DNA of 64,000 bases from Methylophaga thalassica (GCF_030159795.1 NZ_BSND01000003.1:62001-126000), one strand, 5' to 3'; positions 1 through 10,396 are shown, counted from the stretch's first letter. Numbers and translations: made by a program. The notes: generated from the sequence alone by a model not told the origin.

Positions 1-163
1 TCTGATTGGTGCCTTTAAAGGTCATAAATCAGGCCATGAAGTGAATAATAAATTGTTACGGAAATTATTAGCTCAAGAAGATGCTTGGGAATTAGTAAGC
101 TTTGAAGACGATAAAGATGCCCCCATTCTTTTCAGTCGACCTGCAGCTTCTATCTCAGGTTAA
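1..163 (+). CDS. lpxC: UDP-3-O-acyl-N-acetylglucosamine deacetylase, C-terminal part
   Basis: The window opens inside this gene; the last 53 codons are read in frame from base 2 to the TAA at 161-163. LpxC is the zinc deacetylase that commits lipid A synthesis. The fragment carries the family's C-terminal signature [12 protein letters not shown], whose histidine is a catalytic residue in characterised LpxC proteins, followed by the typical AWELVSF tail. Its stop overlaps by 4 bases the stop of the convergent DciA-like gene. The order lpxC, DUF721 gene, M23 peptidase, secA is common in gammaproteobacteria and supports the call. Confidence 0.93.
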   Translation, partial: LIGAFKGHKSGHEVNNKLLRKLLAQEDAWELVSFEDDKDAPILFSRPAASISG

Positions 164-612
164 TCCTTTTCCTGGGCTTGACGTTTAGCTAATTTATTCA
201 AGGCGGCCTTTAACGGGCCGTCTTGCATTTCAGCGGCTGTACTTTCGAGAAGGTCTGCTGTTTTTGCAGAAACACGAAGTGTATTCGGAAGTGTTTTCTG
301 TTTCAGTGGTTCAGACTGTGGTCGAACTTTTACTTCAAGTTTTTTGATTGGTTTAGGTAAATGCGCTGATAAAGTACTGCAAATAAAGGCAGCTTGAAAG
401 CGCAATAGACTGGCATAATTGGCTTTGTCGGTGAGGATGACAATTTTGTCTTCCGTGATGTTTGCCAATGTGCAATGATTACTAAATTTTAAAGGCAGGC
501 TTTTTTGCAAAATGGTGTTAAGCTTGTTCAGTTTTTGGGCGCGAATTGATAACCATTTCATCTGGTTATCGTTTTGATAGAGTTGGTTTATGCGCTCAGG
601 TTTTTTTGACAT
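160..612 (-). CDS. DUF721/DciA-family protein
   Basis: A 150-residue basic protein whose central part (about residues 25-95, [13 protein letters not shown] through the LLRFQAAFI segment) has the pattern of DUF721/DciA. DciA proteins help load the replicative helicase DnaB in bacteria lacking DnaC. The tail after residue 100 is lysine- and alanine-rich and looks unstructured, as is usual. It lies on the opposite strand between lpxC and the M23 peptidase gene, the location seen for DUF721 genes in other gammaproteobacteria. The stop overlaps the lpxC stop. Family membership is by pattern; the helicase-loading role is inferred from the family. Confidence 0.75.
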   Translation of the reverse strand: MSKKPERINQLYQNDNQMKWLSIRAQKLNKLNTILQKSLPLKFSNHCTLANITEDKIVILTDKANYASLLRFQAAFICSTLSAHLPKPIKKLEVKVRPQSEPLKQKTLPNTLRVSAKTADLLESTAAEMQDGPLKAALNKLAKRQAQEKD

Positions 613-639
613 ATTTTAAGTGACTGAAAAAGGATAACA

Positions 640-1551
640 ATGCAGGTTATCATTATATCCTCAAACAGCAAGACCCATAAGCATTGGCATTTGACGCGAT
701 CGACGTTGTTGATACTCATGCTGATGTTAACGTGTTTGATCAGTGTGAGCAGTTATAGCCTCGCTAAATGGCTTTATACCGATCGCGTTATTGAAAATCC
801 TCTTCCTGTACCTCCTCTCACTTCAACTCCAAAGCCAACCGATACGAATCAGACTCTGGCTAGCAATAATCAAGAAGAAAATCTGCAAGAATTTTATGCA
901 AAGCAATTAGGTGGCTTGCAGGCGGAAACGATTCGTTTGAAGATGTTCAGCGAACGCTTAGCGCAAATTGCCGGATTCGATACAGAAGACTTTTCGTTAG
1001 ATGAACATCCGGGGCAGGGCGGCATTGAGCATGATGGTTCACCACTGGGTAGTGAAGCATTAGATCGTGGGATACAACAGCTTTCCAGTCAATTACGTGG
1101 TCAGAGCGACACACTAAACGCGCTTGAGGAATACCTGATAACAAAGGAAAACATTGCAGCGGGTATCCCTGAAGGTAAACCCGTCAAGAATGGCTGGGTA
1201 TCATCATTCTATGGTAATCGTATTGATCCCTTTAATGGTAAAAAAACCTTTCATGAAGGAATTGATATCGCAGCAAAAGAAAATAGTCCGGTTATGGCTG
1301 TTGCTGATGGTATTGTGAGTTGGGTAGGTGATCGTGGAGGTTACGGCGGTTTAGTTGAAATCGATCATGGCAATGGTTATGTCACACGATACGCGCACAA
1401 TAAAACGATCAAAGTAAGCAAGGGTGAGCGTGTAACCAAAGGTGAGATAGTAGCACTGATGGGCTCTACAGGCCGATCAACCGGGCCACATGTTCACTAT
1501 GAAGTATTGCGAGACGGTCAACATATCAATCCTTATAGTTTTATCAAGTAA
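640..1551 (+). CDS. M23-family (LytM) peptidoglycan peptidase, membrane anchored
   Basis: 303 residues. A hydrophobic segment at about 20-42 is an uncleaved anchor or signal; the middle is a low-complexity and coiled stretch; the C-terminal 110 residues are a LytM domain. The metal-binding motifs HEGIDIAA (HxxxD) and HVHYEV (HxH) are both present, so the domain should be catalytically active rather than an EnvC/NlpD-type activator. It probably cuts peptide cross-links in the periplasm. It is divergent from the DciA-like gene (27 bp apart) and sits directly upstream of secA, as in pseudomonads. Confidence 0.88.
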   Translation: MQVIIISSNSKTHKHWHLTRSTLLILMLMLTCLISVSSYSLAKWLYTDRVIENPLPVPPLTSTPKPTDTNQTLASNNQEENLQEFYAKQLGGLQAETIRLKMFSERLAQIAGFDTEDFSLDEHPGQGGIEHDGSPLGSEALDRGIQQLSSQLRGQSDTLNALEEYLITKENIAAGIPEGKPVKNGWVSSFYGNRIDPFNGKKTFHEGIDIAAKENSPVMAVADGIVSWVGDRGGYGGLVEIDHGNGYVTRYAHNKTIKVSKGERVTKGEIVALMGSTGRSTGPHVHYEVLRDGQHINPYSFIK

Positions 1552-1631
1552 ATTCTTTTTAGCTCTTGTTTTATCCGTGGGAAGTCTCCACATGAAACAG
1601 TGTGATCTACAAACGCTGACTTTGTCCGCGT

Positions 1632-1637
1632 TATAAT
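1632..1637 (+). promoter_or_regulatory. possible -10 element for secA
   Basis: A perfect TATAAT lies 66 bases before the secA start, in the 151-bp gap after the M23 gene. No convincing -35 is visible at 16-18 bases upstream, so this is only a partial promoter match. I see no secM-like leader ORF here. Confidence 0.3.
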
Positions 1638-1702
1638 CACAAATTTATTACTTTTTATCGGTGTTCGTTCACGCCGAAGTCAACACAGTGTAAGGCGAAA
1701 AA

Positions 1703-4423
1703 ATGGTTAGCAAGTTTTTCAGTAAAATTTTTGGTAGTCGTAACGAGCGCGTATTAAAAAAAATGCGTAAGTACATAGATGAGATTGCCAAGTTTGAGAC
1801 CGAAATAGAGCAACTTGATGACCCGGCATTACAGGCTAAAACGCAAGAATTCAAACAACGCCTTGCCGATGGACAGACTACGGATGATTTATTGACCGAA
1901 GCGTTTGCCGTGGTACGTGAAGCCAGTAAACGTGTGCTTGGCATGCGTCATTTCGATGTGCAGTTGATCGGCGGTATGGTGCTGAATGATGGCAAAGTCG
2001 CTGAGATGAAAACCGGTGAAGGTAAAACCCTGGTGGCGACACTCGCCGTCTATTTGAATGCACTTGAAGGTAAAGGTGTTCATGTCATCACAGTTAATGA
2101 TTATCTGGCAAAACGTGATGCTACCCAAATGGGCAAACTGTATGGCTTTCTCGGACTGACAACTGGCGTAATTGTTGGCGGTCTGTCTAATGATGACCGA
2201 CGCGAAGCCTATGCCTGTGATATTACATACGGCACCAATAATGAATTTGGCTTTGATTATCTTCGAGACAATATGGCGTTCCGTCTTGAAGAGAAGGTTC
2301 AACGAGAATTACATTTTGCTGTTATCGATGAAGTTGACTCGATCCTAATCGATGAAGCAAGAACACCGCTCATTATCTCTGGTCCCGCGGAAGACAGCTC
2401 TGAGTTATATCAGAAAATTAATACACTCATTCCAAGCCTGAGCAAACAAGAAGGTGAGGGTGATGATGTCACTGTGCCTGGTGATTTCACCCTGGATGAG
2501 AAAAATAAGCAGGTTCATTTTACTGAATCGGGTCATGAAAAAATTGAATCCATGCTGACCGATATCGGTTTGTTATCTGCTGATGCCAGTTTGTACGACG
2601 CGGCAAATATCGGCCTGATGCATCACGTAACAGCCGCACTGCGTGCACATGTGCTGTTCCAACGAGATGTCGATTATATTGTGCAAGATAATCAAATTGT
2701 GATTGTTGACGAGTTCACGGGTAGAAGTATGCCGGGCCGTCGGTGGTCTGAAGGTCTGCATCAAGCTGTTGAAGCTAAGGAAAATGTGAAGATTCAAAAT
2801 GAGAATCAAACATTAGCGTCAATTACATTCCAGAACTACTTCCGTTTGTATAACAAATTGTCAGGTATGACCGGTACGGCTGATACCGAAGCTTATGAGC
2901 TTCAGTCTATTTATGGTTTGGAAGTGGTGGTTATTCCGACACATAAAGAAATGCTGCGTAAGGATGAAGCGGACCGTATTTACCTAACGGCGAAAGAAAA
3001 GTACGACGCTATTCTGGAAGATGTGAAAGATTGTGTGAAACGTGGCCAACCTGTGTTAGTGGGTACCGCATCGATTGAAAGTTCAGAATACCTTCATAGT
3101 TTGCTTAAAAAAGCCAAAATTCCGCATGAAGTGCTCAACGCGAAGTTTCACGAAAAAGAAGCGCATATTATTGCCAATGCGGGTATGCCTTCAGCGGTGA
3201 CTATTGCAACAAATATGGCTGGTCGCGGTACTGATATCGTACTGGGTGGCAGCCTGGAAGCAGAATTAGAGGCGTTACCGGAAGACACCAGTGAAGAACA
3301 AAAACAAAAAATTCGTCAGGAGTGGATGAACCGTCATGAAGCTGTGTTAGCAGCAGGTGGCTTGCATATCATCGGTACAGAGCGTCATGAGTCTCGTCGT
3401 ATTGATAATCAGTTGCGTGGTCGTTCTGGCCGTCAGGGTGATCCTGGTTCAACACGTTTTTACTTATCGCTTGAAGATAATTTAATGCGTATTTTTGCGT
3501 CAGAGCGTATGGCTGGTTTGATGCAGAAATTAGGTATGGAAGAGGGTGAAGCCATTGAGCATCCTTGGGTATCCCGTGCGATTGAAAATGCGCAGCGTAA
3601 AGTTGAAGGTCATAACTTTGATATTCGTAAACAGTTACTTGAGTTTGATGATGTCGCCAATGACCAGCGTAAAGTCGTTTATGAGCAACGTAATGAATTG
3701 ATGGCGGCTGATGATGTGTCAGAAACCATCACATCAATGCGCAGTAGTGTAATTAATGATGTTATCAGTTTGTATATTCCGCCTAACAGCATTGATGAAC
3801 AGTGGGATACCGCTGGTCTTGAGGATGCGTTACGCGAAGAGTTTGCTTTAGATGCGCCGGTTAGAACGTGGTTAGATCAAGATGATTCTCTGCATGAAGA
3901 ATCATTACGTGAACGTATCGTAGAAGAAGCTGAAAAAGCCTATAAACAGAAAGAACAGGCGGTTGGTGAAGAATTGATGCGTCATTTTGAAAAAGCCATC
4001 ATGTTGCAAACACTAGATTCGCAATGGAAAGATCATCTGGCGCAGATGGATTATTTACGTACCGGTATCAACTTACGTGGTTACGCACAAAAAGATCCTA
4101 AGCAAGAATATAAACGTGAATCGTTCAGTCTGTTTAAAACCATGCTGGATAATATTAAACATGAAGTAATCAAGTTGATTTCTCGTGTTCAGGTTCGCGC
4201 TGAAGAAGATGTGGAAGCTGTTGAAGAACAACGCCGACAAACGGCTGAAATGGAATATCAACATGAGCAGGCTCAGCAATTAGCCAGCAGTGAAGACAAT
4301 CAACAAGAAGATTTAGCAGCTCATCAGCCTTACACACGTGAAGGTAATAAAGTGGGACGTAATGATCCTTGTCCTTGTGGCAGTGGTAAGAAGTTTAAAC
4401 AGTGTCACGGAGCGATTAGTTAA
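1703..4423 (+). CDS. secA: preprotein translocase ATPase SecA
   Basis: 906 residues, the usual proteobacterial length. SecA drives export of unfolded preproteins through SecYEG. The Walker A motif MKTGEGKT places Lys at residue 108, the same number as in E. coli. The Walker B/DEVD block [20 protein letters not shown], the [12 protein letters not shown] helicase motif and the [10 protein letters not shown] motif are all present. The extreme C-terminus has the zinc-binding CxCx8CH motif ([13 protein letters not shown]) that contacts SecB and the ribosome. The stop overlaps the argJ start (TAATG), so the two are probably cotranscribed. Confidence 0.99.
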   Translation: MVSKFFSKIFGSRNERVLKKMRKYIDEIAKFETEIEQLDDPALQAKTQEFKQRLADGQTTDDLLTEAFAVVREASKRVLGMRHFDVQLIGGMVLNDGKVAEMKTGEGKTLVATLAVYLNALEGKGVHVITVNDYLAKRDATQMGKLYGFLGLTTGVIVGGLSNDDRREAYACDITYGTNNEFGFDYLRDNMAFRLEEKVQRELHFAVIDEVDSILIDEARTPLIISGPAEDSSELYQKINTLIPSLSKQEGEGDDVTVPGDFTLDEKNKQVHFTESGHEKIESMLTDIGLLSADASLYDAANIGLMHHVTAALRAHVLFQRDVDYIVQDNQIVIVDEFTGRSMPGRRWSEGLHQAVEAKENVKIQNENQTLASITFQNYFRLYNKLSGMTGTADTEAYELQSIYGLEVVVIPTHKEMLRKDEADRIYLTAKEKYDAILEDVKDCVKRGQPVLVGTASIESSEYLHSLLKKAKIPHEVLNAKFHEKEAHIIANAGMPSAVTIATNMAGRGTDIVLGGSLEAELEALPEDTSEEQKQKIRQEWMNRHEAVLAAGGLHIIGTERHESRRIDNQLRGRSGRQGDPGSTRFYLSLEDNLMRIFASERMAGLMQKLGMEEGEAIEHPWVSRAIENAQRKVEGHNFDIRKQLLEFDDVANDQRKVVYEQRNELMAADDVSETITSMRSSVINDVISLYIPPNSIDEQWDTAGLEDALREEFALDAPVRTWLDQDDSLHEESLRERIVEEAEKAYKQKEQAVGEELMRHFEKAIMLQTLDSQWKDHLAQMDYLRTGINLRGYAQKDPKQEYKRESFSLFKTMLDNIKHEVIKLISRVQVRAEEDVEAVEEQRRQTAEMEYQHEQAQQLASSEDNQQEDLAAHQPYTREGNKVGRNDPCPCGSGKKFKQCHGAIS

Positions 4424-5649
4424 TGGCAGTGAATTTGTCAGCACCTACTGCAGAAGCATTATTAGCTGTTAAAGGTATCCGGCTTGCCACAGCAAGTGCA
4501 GGAATAAAAAAGCCTGGTAGACAGGATGTTGTTTTGATTGAGCTGGCAGAAGGTACACAAACAGCAGCTGTCTATACAAAAAATGCGTTTTGTGCAGCAC
4601 CTGTTATTGTGGCTAAACAACATCAAAGCAATGAAGCATCGCGCTATTTACTCATCAATTCTGGTAATGCTAATGCCGGTACCGGTGATGCAGGCCTTTT
4701 AGCCGCAAAATCCTGTTGTCAGGCTGTCGCCGATGTGGCTCATGTCAATGAGGCCAGCGTTTTACCTTTCTCTACAGGTGTCATTGGTCAGCCACTACCA
4801 GTTGATAAAATCAGTGCAGTATTACCGGAAGCCTATAGTCGTTTATCTGAAGATAATTGGCTGGCTGCCGCCCATGGCATTATGACCACTGATACCATTG
4901 CTAAAGCAAAATCTGTTCAGTTACAGCTTGATGGCAAAACTGTTACGATTACAGGCATATCAAAAGGATCCGGCATGATCCGGCCTGATATGGCCACCAT
5001 GCTGGCGTATATTGCGACTGATGCCAATATCGACCCTGCGGTATTAAAGACAATGCTTAATAATGCCATGGGACAATCATTCAATCGCATCACGGTGGAT
5101 GGTGATACATCAACCAATGATGCTTGTGTATTAATGGCAACCTGCCAGGCAGGTAATGAAGAAGTTAAACAAATCAGCACCGCTGAAGGTGAAGCCTTGC
5201 AGGAAGCGATTACCGATGTGTGTCGATATCTGGCTCAGGCGATTGTGCGTGACGGTGAAGGTGCCACCAAGTTTATTACTATCAATGTCGAACAAGGCCA
5301 AAGTCAGGAAGAATGTCGACAAGTGGCTTATACCATAGCCCATTCGCCATTAGTAAAAACGGCATTGTTTGCCTCAGATCCAAACTGGGGACGAATCCTG
5401 GCGGCCGTTGGTCGAAGTGGTTTAATGGATTTTGATTTATCAGGCGTATCTATTTTTATAGGTGATGTCTGTATTGTTGAGTCTGGTCAACCTGAGAATA
5501 GTTACACTGAAGAAAAAGGCCAGGCTGTGATGGCTGAGTCAGAAATTACTATCACGGTGAAATTGAACCGAGGTGATGCCTATGATCAAGTCTGGACCTG
5601 TGACTTTTCTTACGACTACGTAAAAATTAACGCTGAGTATCGCACCTGA
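4423..5649 (+). CDS. argJ: bifunctional glutamate N-acetyltransferase / amino-acid acetyltransferase ArgJ
   Basis: 408 residues. ArgJ transfers acetyl groups from N-acetylornithine to glutamate in the cyclic arginine pathway. The precursor cuts itself before a conserved threonine in the motif ATML; here that is Ala191-Thr192 in RPDMATMLAYIA, so two subunits are expected. The upstream KGSGMI and downstream GDTSTNDA motifs are also conserved. It starts in the secA stop codon (TAATG), and this secA-argJ pairing is common in gammaproteobacteria. Whether it also uses acetyl-CoA cannot be told from sequence. Confidence 0.97.
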   Translation: MAVNLSAPTAEALLAVKGIRLATASAGIKKPGRQDVVLIELAEGTQTAAVYTKNAFCAAPVIVAKQHQSNEASRYLLINSGNANAGTGDAGLLAAKSCCQAVADVAHVNEASVLPFSTGVIGQPLPVDKISAVLPEAYSRLSEDNWLAAAHGIMTTDTIAKAKSVQLQLDGKTVTITGISKGSGMIRPDMATMLAYIATDANIDPAVLKTMLNNAMGQSFNRITVDGDTSTNDACVLMATCQAGNEEVKQISTAEGEALQEAITDVCRYLAQAIVRDGEGATKFITINVEQGQSQEECRQVAYTIAHSPLVKTALFASDPNWGRILAAVGRSGLMDFDLSGVSIFIGDVCIVESGQPENSYTEEKGQAVMAESEITITVKLNRGDAYDQVWTCDFSYDYVKINAEYRT

Positions 5650-5662
5650 ATTAGAGCAAACA

Positions 5663-6715
5663 ATGAGCGAAAATACTATTACCACCCTGAGTGAGTTTCT
5701 GGAGCAGAGTGGCGCCCATTACCGCGTCTTTGATATGGGCCGTAGAGTCACCAAACTGAGTGCTAAGAAATTTACTCGTTTTGAAGCGGCTGAAGTACCT
5801 TATCCGTATCCATTCCAACGTACCGCTCTATTTGGCATTATCTTTTGGCATCCACAATTCACAGACAGACACTATGTCTGGTTTCTCAAGTTTCCTCTCG
5901 ATGAACAGGGCCTATTAATTCAGGCCGCTCGCGACGAGTTTCTGGTAATGGTGCTGGATAGGGTAGGTGAGTATTTACTCGCTGCTGCTGATGGCAAGTA
6001 TATTGAAGGCGCATTAAAAGATAGTCCTTATAGCTTCAATCCACGCGAAGATCGGATGGCGGCTTTTAATGCACAGGCAACCAAAAGTCTCAGCTTAAGA
6101 CCTTCATCATTTTACGAGGCAGCATACGACTACTTTACTGGTCAGAAACCGTTTGATAGTTGGCAAGTTCTTGGCATGCAGGGCGTTGCCGATATTGCGG
6201 TGAGAACTGATGATAAAACGCTGACAAAAGCGTTAATTCAAACCTTACCCCAGCTTCCACCTCAACCCTTTCATATGCTGACTTCATTTATGGAAAATGC
6301 TGAACCAGCGAATAATATGGTTGAGGCTTTGCAGTGGCGGCTTAAAAATGAGTTAGAGCAAAATCAGCCTGATATAACTGAGGTTTGTGCTTGTCTGAGG
6401 GCTGTTTCTAATACCTCTGCTCAGGGCATGGTTGAGAGTATGGTCAAGCAGACGCTTATGTCTGATATCAGTCGTCATATTGAAGTGTTAGCCGTGATTG
6501 CCGGTCGTTGCTGGAAAGTACTTGAGTCTTCGGAACTGTGTCAGCTATTTGTTGAAAAACTCGCTGTTAATGAAGCTGGTTATGAAGGCTTTAGCCATAT
6601 ACTGGCAGATTTAATGTTTATGCCTGGTATGCGTGAATTAGTGATGACAGCATTACGCAACCCAAACCGTTCAGCCGAGTTGACCCAGCAAGTGGGTACA
6701 ATGTTTGGCTCTTGA
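5663..6715 (+). CDS. DUF3549-family protein of unknown function
   Basis: 350 residues, soluble, with no signal peptide. The N-terminal block (TLSEFLEQSGAHYRVFDMGRRV and PYPYPFQRTA, about residues 8-60) matches my memory of the DUF3549 family found in pseudomonads and relatives. The rest is mostly helical. It starts 13 bases after argJ and may be cotranscribed with it. No catalytic motif is recognisable and the function is unknown. Confidence 0.7.
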   Translation: MSENTITTLSEFLEQSGAHYRVFDMGRRVTKLSAKKFTRFEAAEVPYPYPFQRTALFGIIFWHPQFTDRHYVWFLKFPLDEQGLLIQAARDEFLVMVLDRVGEYLLAAADGKYIEGALKDSPYSFNPREDRMAAFNAQATKSLSLRPSSFYEAAYDYFTGQKPFDSWQVLGMQGVADIAVRTDDKTLTKALIQTLPQLPPQPFHMLTSFMENAEPANNMVEALQWRLKNELEQNQPDITEVCACLRAVSNTSAQGMVESMVKQTLMSDISRHIEVLAVIAGRCWKVLESSELCQLFVEKLAVNEAGYEGFSHILADLMFMPGMRELVMTALRNPNRSAELTQQVGTMFGS

Positions 6716-6840
6716 GTTCTAGCATAAGATTTCTTCTGACTCACTGACGTTTCACTACTATGTACTATCAAGTACAACTTATTACACCCTATGCTCAAAG
6801 GATTGTTAGTATTAGGTTTCTTAAATGACAGAATACTAGT

Positions 6841-7866
6841 ATGAAAATCTTATTATTAAGGATGATGGGCTTAGGTGATGTGGCTTCCATATTATTACCT
6901 GCAGCCAAGATAATGCGACAACGCTACCCTGATGCCGAGCTGGACGTGATGACATTTAATGTTGGCGCTGAACTCATGGGCTTGATGCCCGAAATTGATA
7001 AAGTGCATATGGTGACGTCAGAACAGTGGCCGTCTGAAATGCAGGAAGCCTTACCTCGCTTTATTGATTTGGCCGAATATCTTGCTTACGAAGAATACGA
7101 TCAGATTATTAATCTTGATACTTGGTTTATGCCTTGTGTGCTGGCTAGATGTCTTAAAGATATGGGGTTGCCCGTCGCGGGTAACTACCTGCAAATGTCG
7201 ATGCAAGAGCTATTTTCATCATTGTTAACCTTTGAAATTCAACAATCATATGTTCAACAGCCATGGCAATACATAGAAAGTACCTTTCCTAATATGGCCC
7301 AGTGGTTTGAGCGTTGGTGGGATAAGCCTGAATATGCTGAAATGGCCTATCCACAGTTTTACCTAAATCAGTGTTGTCAGTTCCCTGAAACTATCGATAT
7401 TTCTTTGGATAGCTTTGATAAAACTGTGACTTTTCCATGCGGTGAGCGGCAAAGAGTTATTGCTTTATCGACTTCTGGACGTATTGCCAGTAAACAATAT
7501 CCCTATAAGGACGAATTGAAGCGTTTACTGGAAGCTGAAGGTTATTATGTGTGGAGCGAGTTTAATGGTGAAGTGAGCATGGATGTCACGCTCGGGCGTT
7601 TGGCGAAAACGGACTTATTAATTACCGTAGCAACAGCGACACAGTGGTTAGCCAGGCTGGTTGATTGTCCATCTTATATGATCACTGGCCCTTTGCCTCC
7701 ATCCATTCTCGGAGCAGAAGTCTCAGCAGAGAAACATATTGATTGTCAGTATTGCGCACAAAGTAAGTGTCATTTGGATACGCCATTTGCCTGTATGGAT
7801 ATCAAACCAGATCTTATTGTGCAGCAGGTGAAAAGCTTCTTTAATGACAAAGATAAAGTGCAATAA
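6841..7866 (+). CDS. glycosyltransferase family 9 (heptosyltransferase-like) protein
   Basis: 341 residues. The N-terminus MKILLLRMMGLGDVASILLPAAKIMRQRYP is the typical GT9/heptosyltransferase opening, with the glycine loop after the first strand. The C-terminal half has the pattern seen in many non-WaaC/WaaF members: a donor-site-like segment, then a cysteine cluster (CQYCAQSKCHLDTPFACM) followed by a final helix. GT9 enzymes usually add heptose or related sugars to lipopolysaccharide core or other glycans. The acceptor cannot be told here. It is convergent with marC, 6 bp apart. Confidence 0.8.
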   Translation: MKILLLRMMGLGDVASILLPAAKIMRQRYPDAELDVMTFNVGAELMGLMPEIDKVHMVTSEQWPSEMQEALPRFIDLAEYLAYEEYDQIINLDTWFMPCVLARCLKDMGLPVAGNYLQMSMQELFSSLLTFEIQQSYVQQPWQYIESTFPNMAQWFERWWDKPEYAEMAYPQFYLNQCCQFPETIDISLDSFDKTVTFPCGERQRVIALSTSGRIASKQYPYKDELKRLLEAEGYYVWSEFNGEVSMDVTLGRLAKTDLLITVATATQWLARLVDCPSYMITGPLPPSILGAEVSAEKHIDCQYCAQSKCHLDTPFACMDIKPDLIVQQVKSFFNDKDKVQ

Positions 7867-7872
7867 ATTTTT

Positions 7873-8502
7873 TTACCCTGCTAAGGCAGGGAACAGGCCT
7901 TTTAAACCATTCGCAATAAACTCGACCGCAATAGCAGCCAGAATAAGCCCCATAATACGTGTAGCGATATTGATACCATTTGTAGACATACGGCGGGCTA
8001 TCCATGGCACCAACAATAATAAAATCCATAACAACAAGCCCAGCAGGATGATATCCAGGGCGATAATACTGTAATGGGCAACGCCATGACCTTTATAAGC
8101 ATTAATGATGACGGTACTGATTGCACCCGGACCGGCAAGAAGAGGCATGGCAAGAGGAACAACAGCAATGGACTCACCTGACTGCTGGGCCAGTTCATGA
8201 TTTTGTTTCAGGCCTTTACTGGTGTTATGAAGCATGCCAATACCCATCAGTAACAGCATAATGCCACCACCAACACGAAACGAGTTAATACTGATGCCAA
8301 AAAACTCTAAAATCCACTGCCCTAAAAAGGCAGTGACTAAAAGAATGGTTGTGGCAGCGATAATCACAGTCCGTGCTATTTTTGCACGCTCAGCACTGCT
8401 GTAATCAGCCGTCAGACTGATGTAAATGGGAATAATACCTAGTGGATTAACAATGGCGATTAAGGACACCAGAAATTTTGTATATTCAGTATAGTCGAGC
8501 AT
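7873..8502 (-). CDS. MarC-family integral membrane protein
   Basis: 209 residues with about six hydrophobic segments. The MarC/YhgN pattern is clear: KFLVSLIAIVNPLGIIPIYISLT at the N-terminus and PLAMPLLAGPGAISTVI in the middle. The family was once linked to multidrug resistance, a link later not supported; its transport substrate is unknown. It follows the PPOX-like gene on the same strand with an 7-bp gap and may form an operon with it, def and the 2OG oxygenase. Confidence 0.88.
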   Translation of the reverse strand: MLDYTEYTKFLVSLIAIVNPLGIIPIYISLTADYSSAERAKIARTVIIAATTILLVTAFLGQWILEFFGISINSFRVGGGIMLLLMGIGMLHNTSKGLKQNHELAQQSGESIAVVPLAMPLLAGPGAISTVIINAYKGHGVAHYSIIALDIILLGLLLWILLLLVPWIARRMSTNGINIATRIMGLILAAIAVEFIANGLKGLFPALAG

Positions 8503-8509
8503 GATTAGC

Positions 8510-9058
8510 TTAGATTCTTATCTTCAATATGTGTGGTGATACCATCAATTGTTTTGCTATTTTTTCTCGCCAATAGTCTTCAATCCCTGTAGTCCCTTTT
8601 TTTTCAGCCCAATTATTAAGCTGCTCACGTTCACCGTTATAGTCGAAAAAAGGAACTGCCATGCCACAAGAGGTTTGGACTAAATCAATGTTCAGATCAA
8701 ATATTTGTCGGGCACCTGGAAGTGGATCAAACAAATAGAATAATTCATGCCATTCGGCATCATTTTGATGAATCACGCTGGCAGTACCATAGAGACGCAA
8801 AATCATGGGCTTACCGCTAAAGGCACAGAACATAATGGTCATTCGGGGATGTTGCTGAATATGGCCTGCTGTTTCATTACCGCTGCCGGTTACATTGAGC
8901 CAAATGACTCTGTTCGGGGTCAGAACGCGAAGTGAGTCCATACCTTTTGGTGAAATATTCACACGACTATGTTCCGTCGCTGTGCCAACAAAAAAGAGAT
9001 GTTGTTGCTGAATAAATTCGATTAAGCGATCAGATAACGCATCAAATTTCTGTCCCAT
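8510..9058 (-). CDS. pyridoxamine 5'-phosphate oxidase-like (FMN split-barrel) protein
   Basis: 182 residues. The N-terminal FVGTATEHSRVNISPKGMDSLRVL and the middle RMTIMFCAFSGKPMILRLYGTA segments are typical of PPOX-like split-barrel proteins that bind FMN, F420 or haem. It resembles the family often annotated as a general-stress or PPOX-class protein rather than PdxH, because the PdxH C-terminal substrate motif is not visible. It is 6 bp downstream of def. Substrate unknown. Confidence 0.78.
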   Translation of the reverse strand: MGQKFDALSDRLIEFIQQQHLFFVGTATEHSRVNISPKGMDSLRVLTPNRVIWLNVTGSGNETAGHIQQHPRMTIMFCAFSGKPMILRLYGTASVIHQNDAEWHELFYLFDPLPGARQIFDLNIDLVQTSCGMAVPFFDYNGEREQLNNWAEKKGTTGIEDYWREKIAKQLMVSPHILKIRI

Positions 9059-9064
9059 ATTCGT

Positions 9065-9607
9065 TTATAAGCCTTTTCTGTTTTCGACGATTTGTTTTTG
9101 CCATTCGTGTTCCATCATCACCTCATAAGTCGATTCCACCCGATCAAGAAAAACATGACCTTGCAGATGATCAAACTCATGCTGAAAAACACGGGCAAGG
9201 AAACCATCATATCGGGTTTCAACCCATTCAGCCTGGCGGGTTTGATAACGAACGTGAATCTGAGTATGACGAGGCACTAATCCACGGATACCGGGTAGGC
9301 TAAGGCAACCTTCCCAGTCTTTTTCTTGTGTATTTGAGGTGGAAATGATTTCTGGGTTAATAACAAAAAAAGCAGGCACATCCGGTGCATGAGGATAACG
9401 GGCATTCGGATGGGATGACATGATAAAAAAACGCTGTGAAATCCCTACTTGTGGTGCGGCGATACCCATGCCGCCTTTTTCCATCACAAAATCCATCAGC
9501 TTATCCAGTTGTGACTGGAAGGCGGGATTCATGATGTCTTCAACTCTTTCAGTAGGTTGACGAAGAATCGGATGGCCTAACTGAAAAATGTCGAAAAGTT
9601 TTGTCAT
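9065..9607 (-). CDS. def: peptide deformylase
   Basis: 180 residues. Removes the formyl group from the N-terminal methionine of new proteins. All three metal/active-site motifs are present: GIAAPQ (48-53), EGCLS with Cys101, and QHEFDHL with His143, Glu144 and His147. The start codon overlaps the stop of the upstream 2OG-oxygenase gene by 3 bases (ATGA). It is not in the usual def-fmt arrangement, so this may be a second copy; the rest of the genome would show that. Confidence 0.95.
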   Translation of the reverse strand: MTKLFDIFQLGHPILRQPTERVEDIMNPAFQSQLDKLMDFVMEKGGMGIAAPQVGISQRFFIMSSHPNARYPHAPDVPAFFVINPEIISTSNTQEKDWEGCLSLPGIRGLVPRHTQIHVRYQTRQAEWVETRYDGFLARVFQHEFDHLQGHVFLDRVESTYEVMMEHEWQKQIVENRKGL

Positions 9608-10257
9608 ATTAAAGGTGCTTGTAACGGATCATGTAATCGGAACCAACCTGCAATACTGTAACGATCTCGGTAGCTTTTGACTACTTCATGTGGAAATTGC
9701 TCACTGAGAAAAATTACAAAACAGCCAAAGTTTGGGTTAACGCTTTCAATGACGGTATCTGAATCTGCTGCATAAATGAATAACTGACCACCATCAGCTT
9801 CTTGCCATTCAGGATTGAGATAGAGCACGGTGGTTAATACCCGGTTAGATTCACCTTTGAATGCATCGACATGTTTTTTATAAAAAGCCCCCCGTGCGTA
9901 ATGCGCATAATGGGCTTCGTAATCAAACAAGCCCATAAACAAGCGACGGTTCATAGCCAGACGAAACTCAGCCATCTGATCGAGATAAGCTTTATCAATA
10001 CTGTTGTCCAACGTTAGCCAGCGGGTTTCATCACGACGAACAGTGTTATTCAACTGAAAGTCCTGTTCACGGCCAATACCTGCACGTTTGAAGTCATCTT
10101 CATCCAGGTTCATCACACGTTGTTGTAATGCATTATTCATATTAGCATGGAGAAGCTGTGGCAGGACGCAATAGCCTTTATCAGCTATGGCATCAGCAAT
10201 GTAATCATAGGTGGCTTCTGTGGGGTGAATTAACGGCTTCAAGCATGCAATCTCCAA
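9604..10257 (-). CDS. 2-oxoglutarate/Fe(II)-dependent oxygenase (prolyl-4-hydroxylase-like)
   Basis: 217 residues. The iron-binding triad of this superfamily can be assigned: His129 and Asp131 in KKHVDAF, His190 in FPHEV, with Arg199 in the 2-oxoglutarate position. The intervening NRVLTTVLYLNPEWQEADGGQLFIY strand block is the typical double-stranded beta-helix core of the P4H/Ofd1-like group. It likely hydroxylates a protein or small molecule. The 4-base overlap with def hints at translational coupling and, perhaps, a protein-synthesis-related target; that is inference. Confidence 0.82.
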   Translation of the reverse strand: MEIACLKPLIHPTEATYDYIADAIADKGYCVLPQLLHANMNNALQQRVMNLDEDDFKRAGIGREQDFQLNNTVRRDETRWLTLDNSIDKAYLDQMAEFRLAMNRRLFMGLFDYEAHYAHYARGAFYKKHVDAFKGESNRVLTTVLYLNPEWQEADGGQLFIYAADSDTVIESVNPNFGCFVIFLSEQFPHEVVKSYRDRYSIAGWFRLHDPLQAPLI

Positions 10258-10348
10258 ACGGACAAATAAGACCAGACCGATTACTTTAGATGGAGAGCTT
10301 GGGAGTCTAATGACCGGCTGGTTCCATTGAGGTAAGGGGTTGAGCAGG

Positions 10349-10374
10349 CAGCAAAATTTAGCAAATTTTTGCTG
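10349..10374 (-). terminator. hairpin downstream of the SpmAB-like gene
   Basis: An 8-bp inverted repeat CAGCAAAA / TTTTGCTG lies 23 bases beyond the stop of the minus-strand gene ending at 10397. There is no clean U-tract, so termination is only possible. Confidence 0.35.
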
Positions 10375-10396
10375 TTTAGGTATGATTTTTTTCTGC

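Noticed and set aside
1552-1702. Possible secM-type arrest leader before secA
   Set aside because: No open frame with a signal peptide or arrest motif is present in the gap.
7876-7891. CCCTGC-TAA-GGCAGGG hairpin at the end of marC
   Set aside because: Lies within the marC coding end and has no U-tract in the marC direction; not a convincing terminator.
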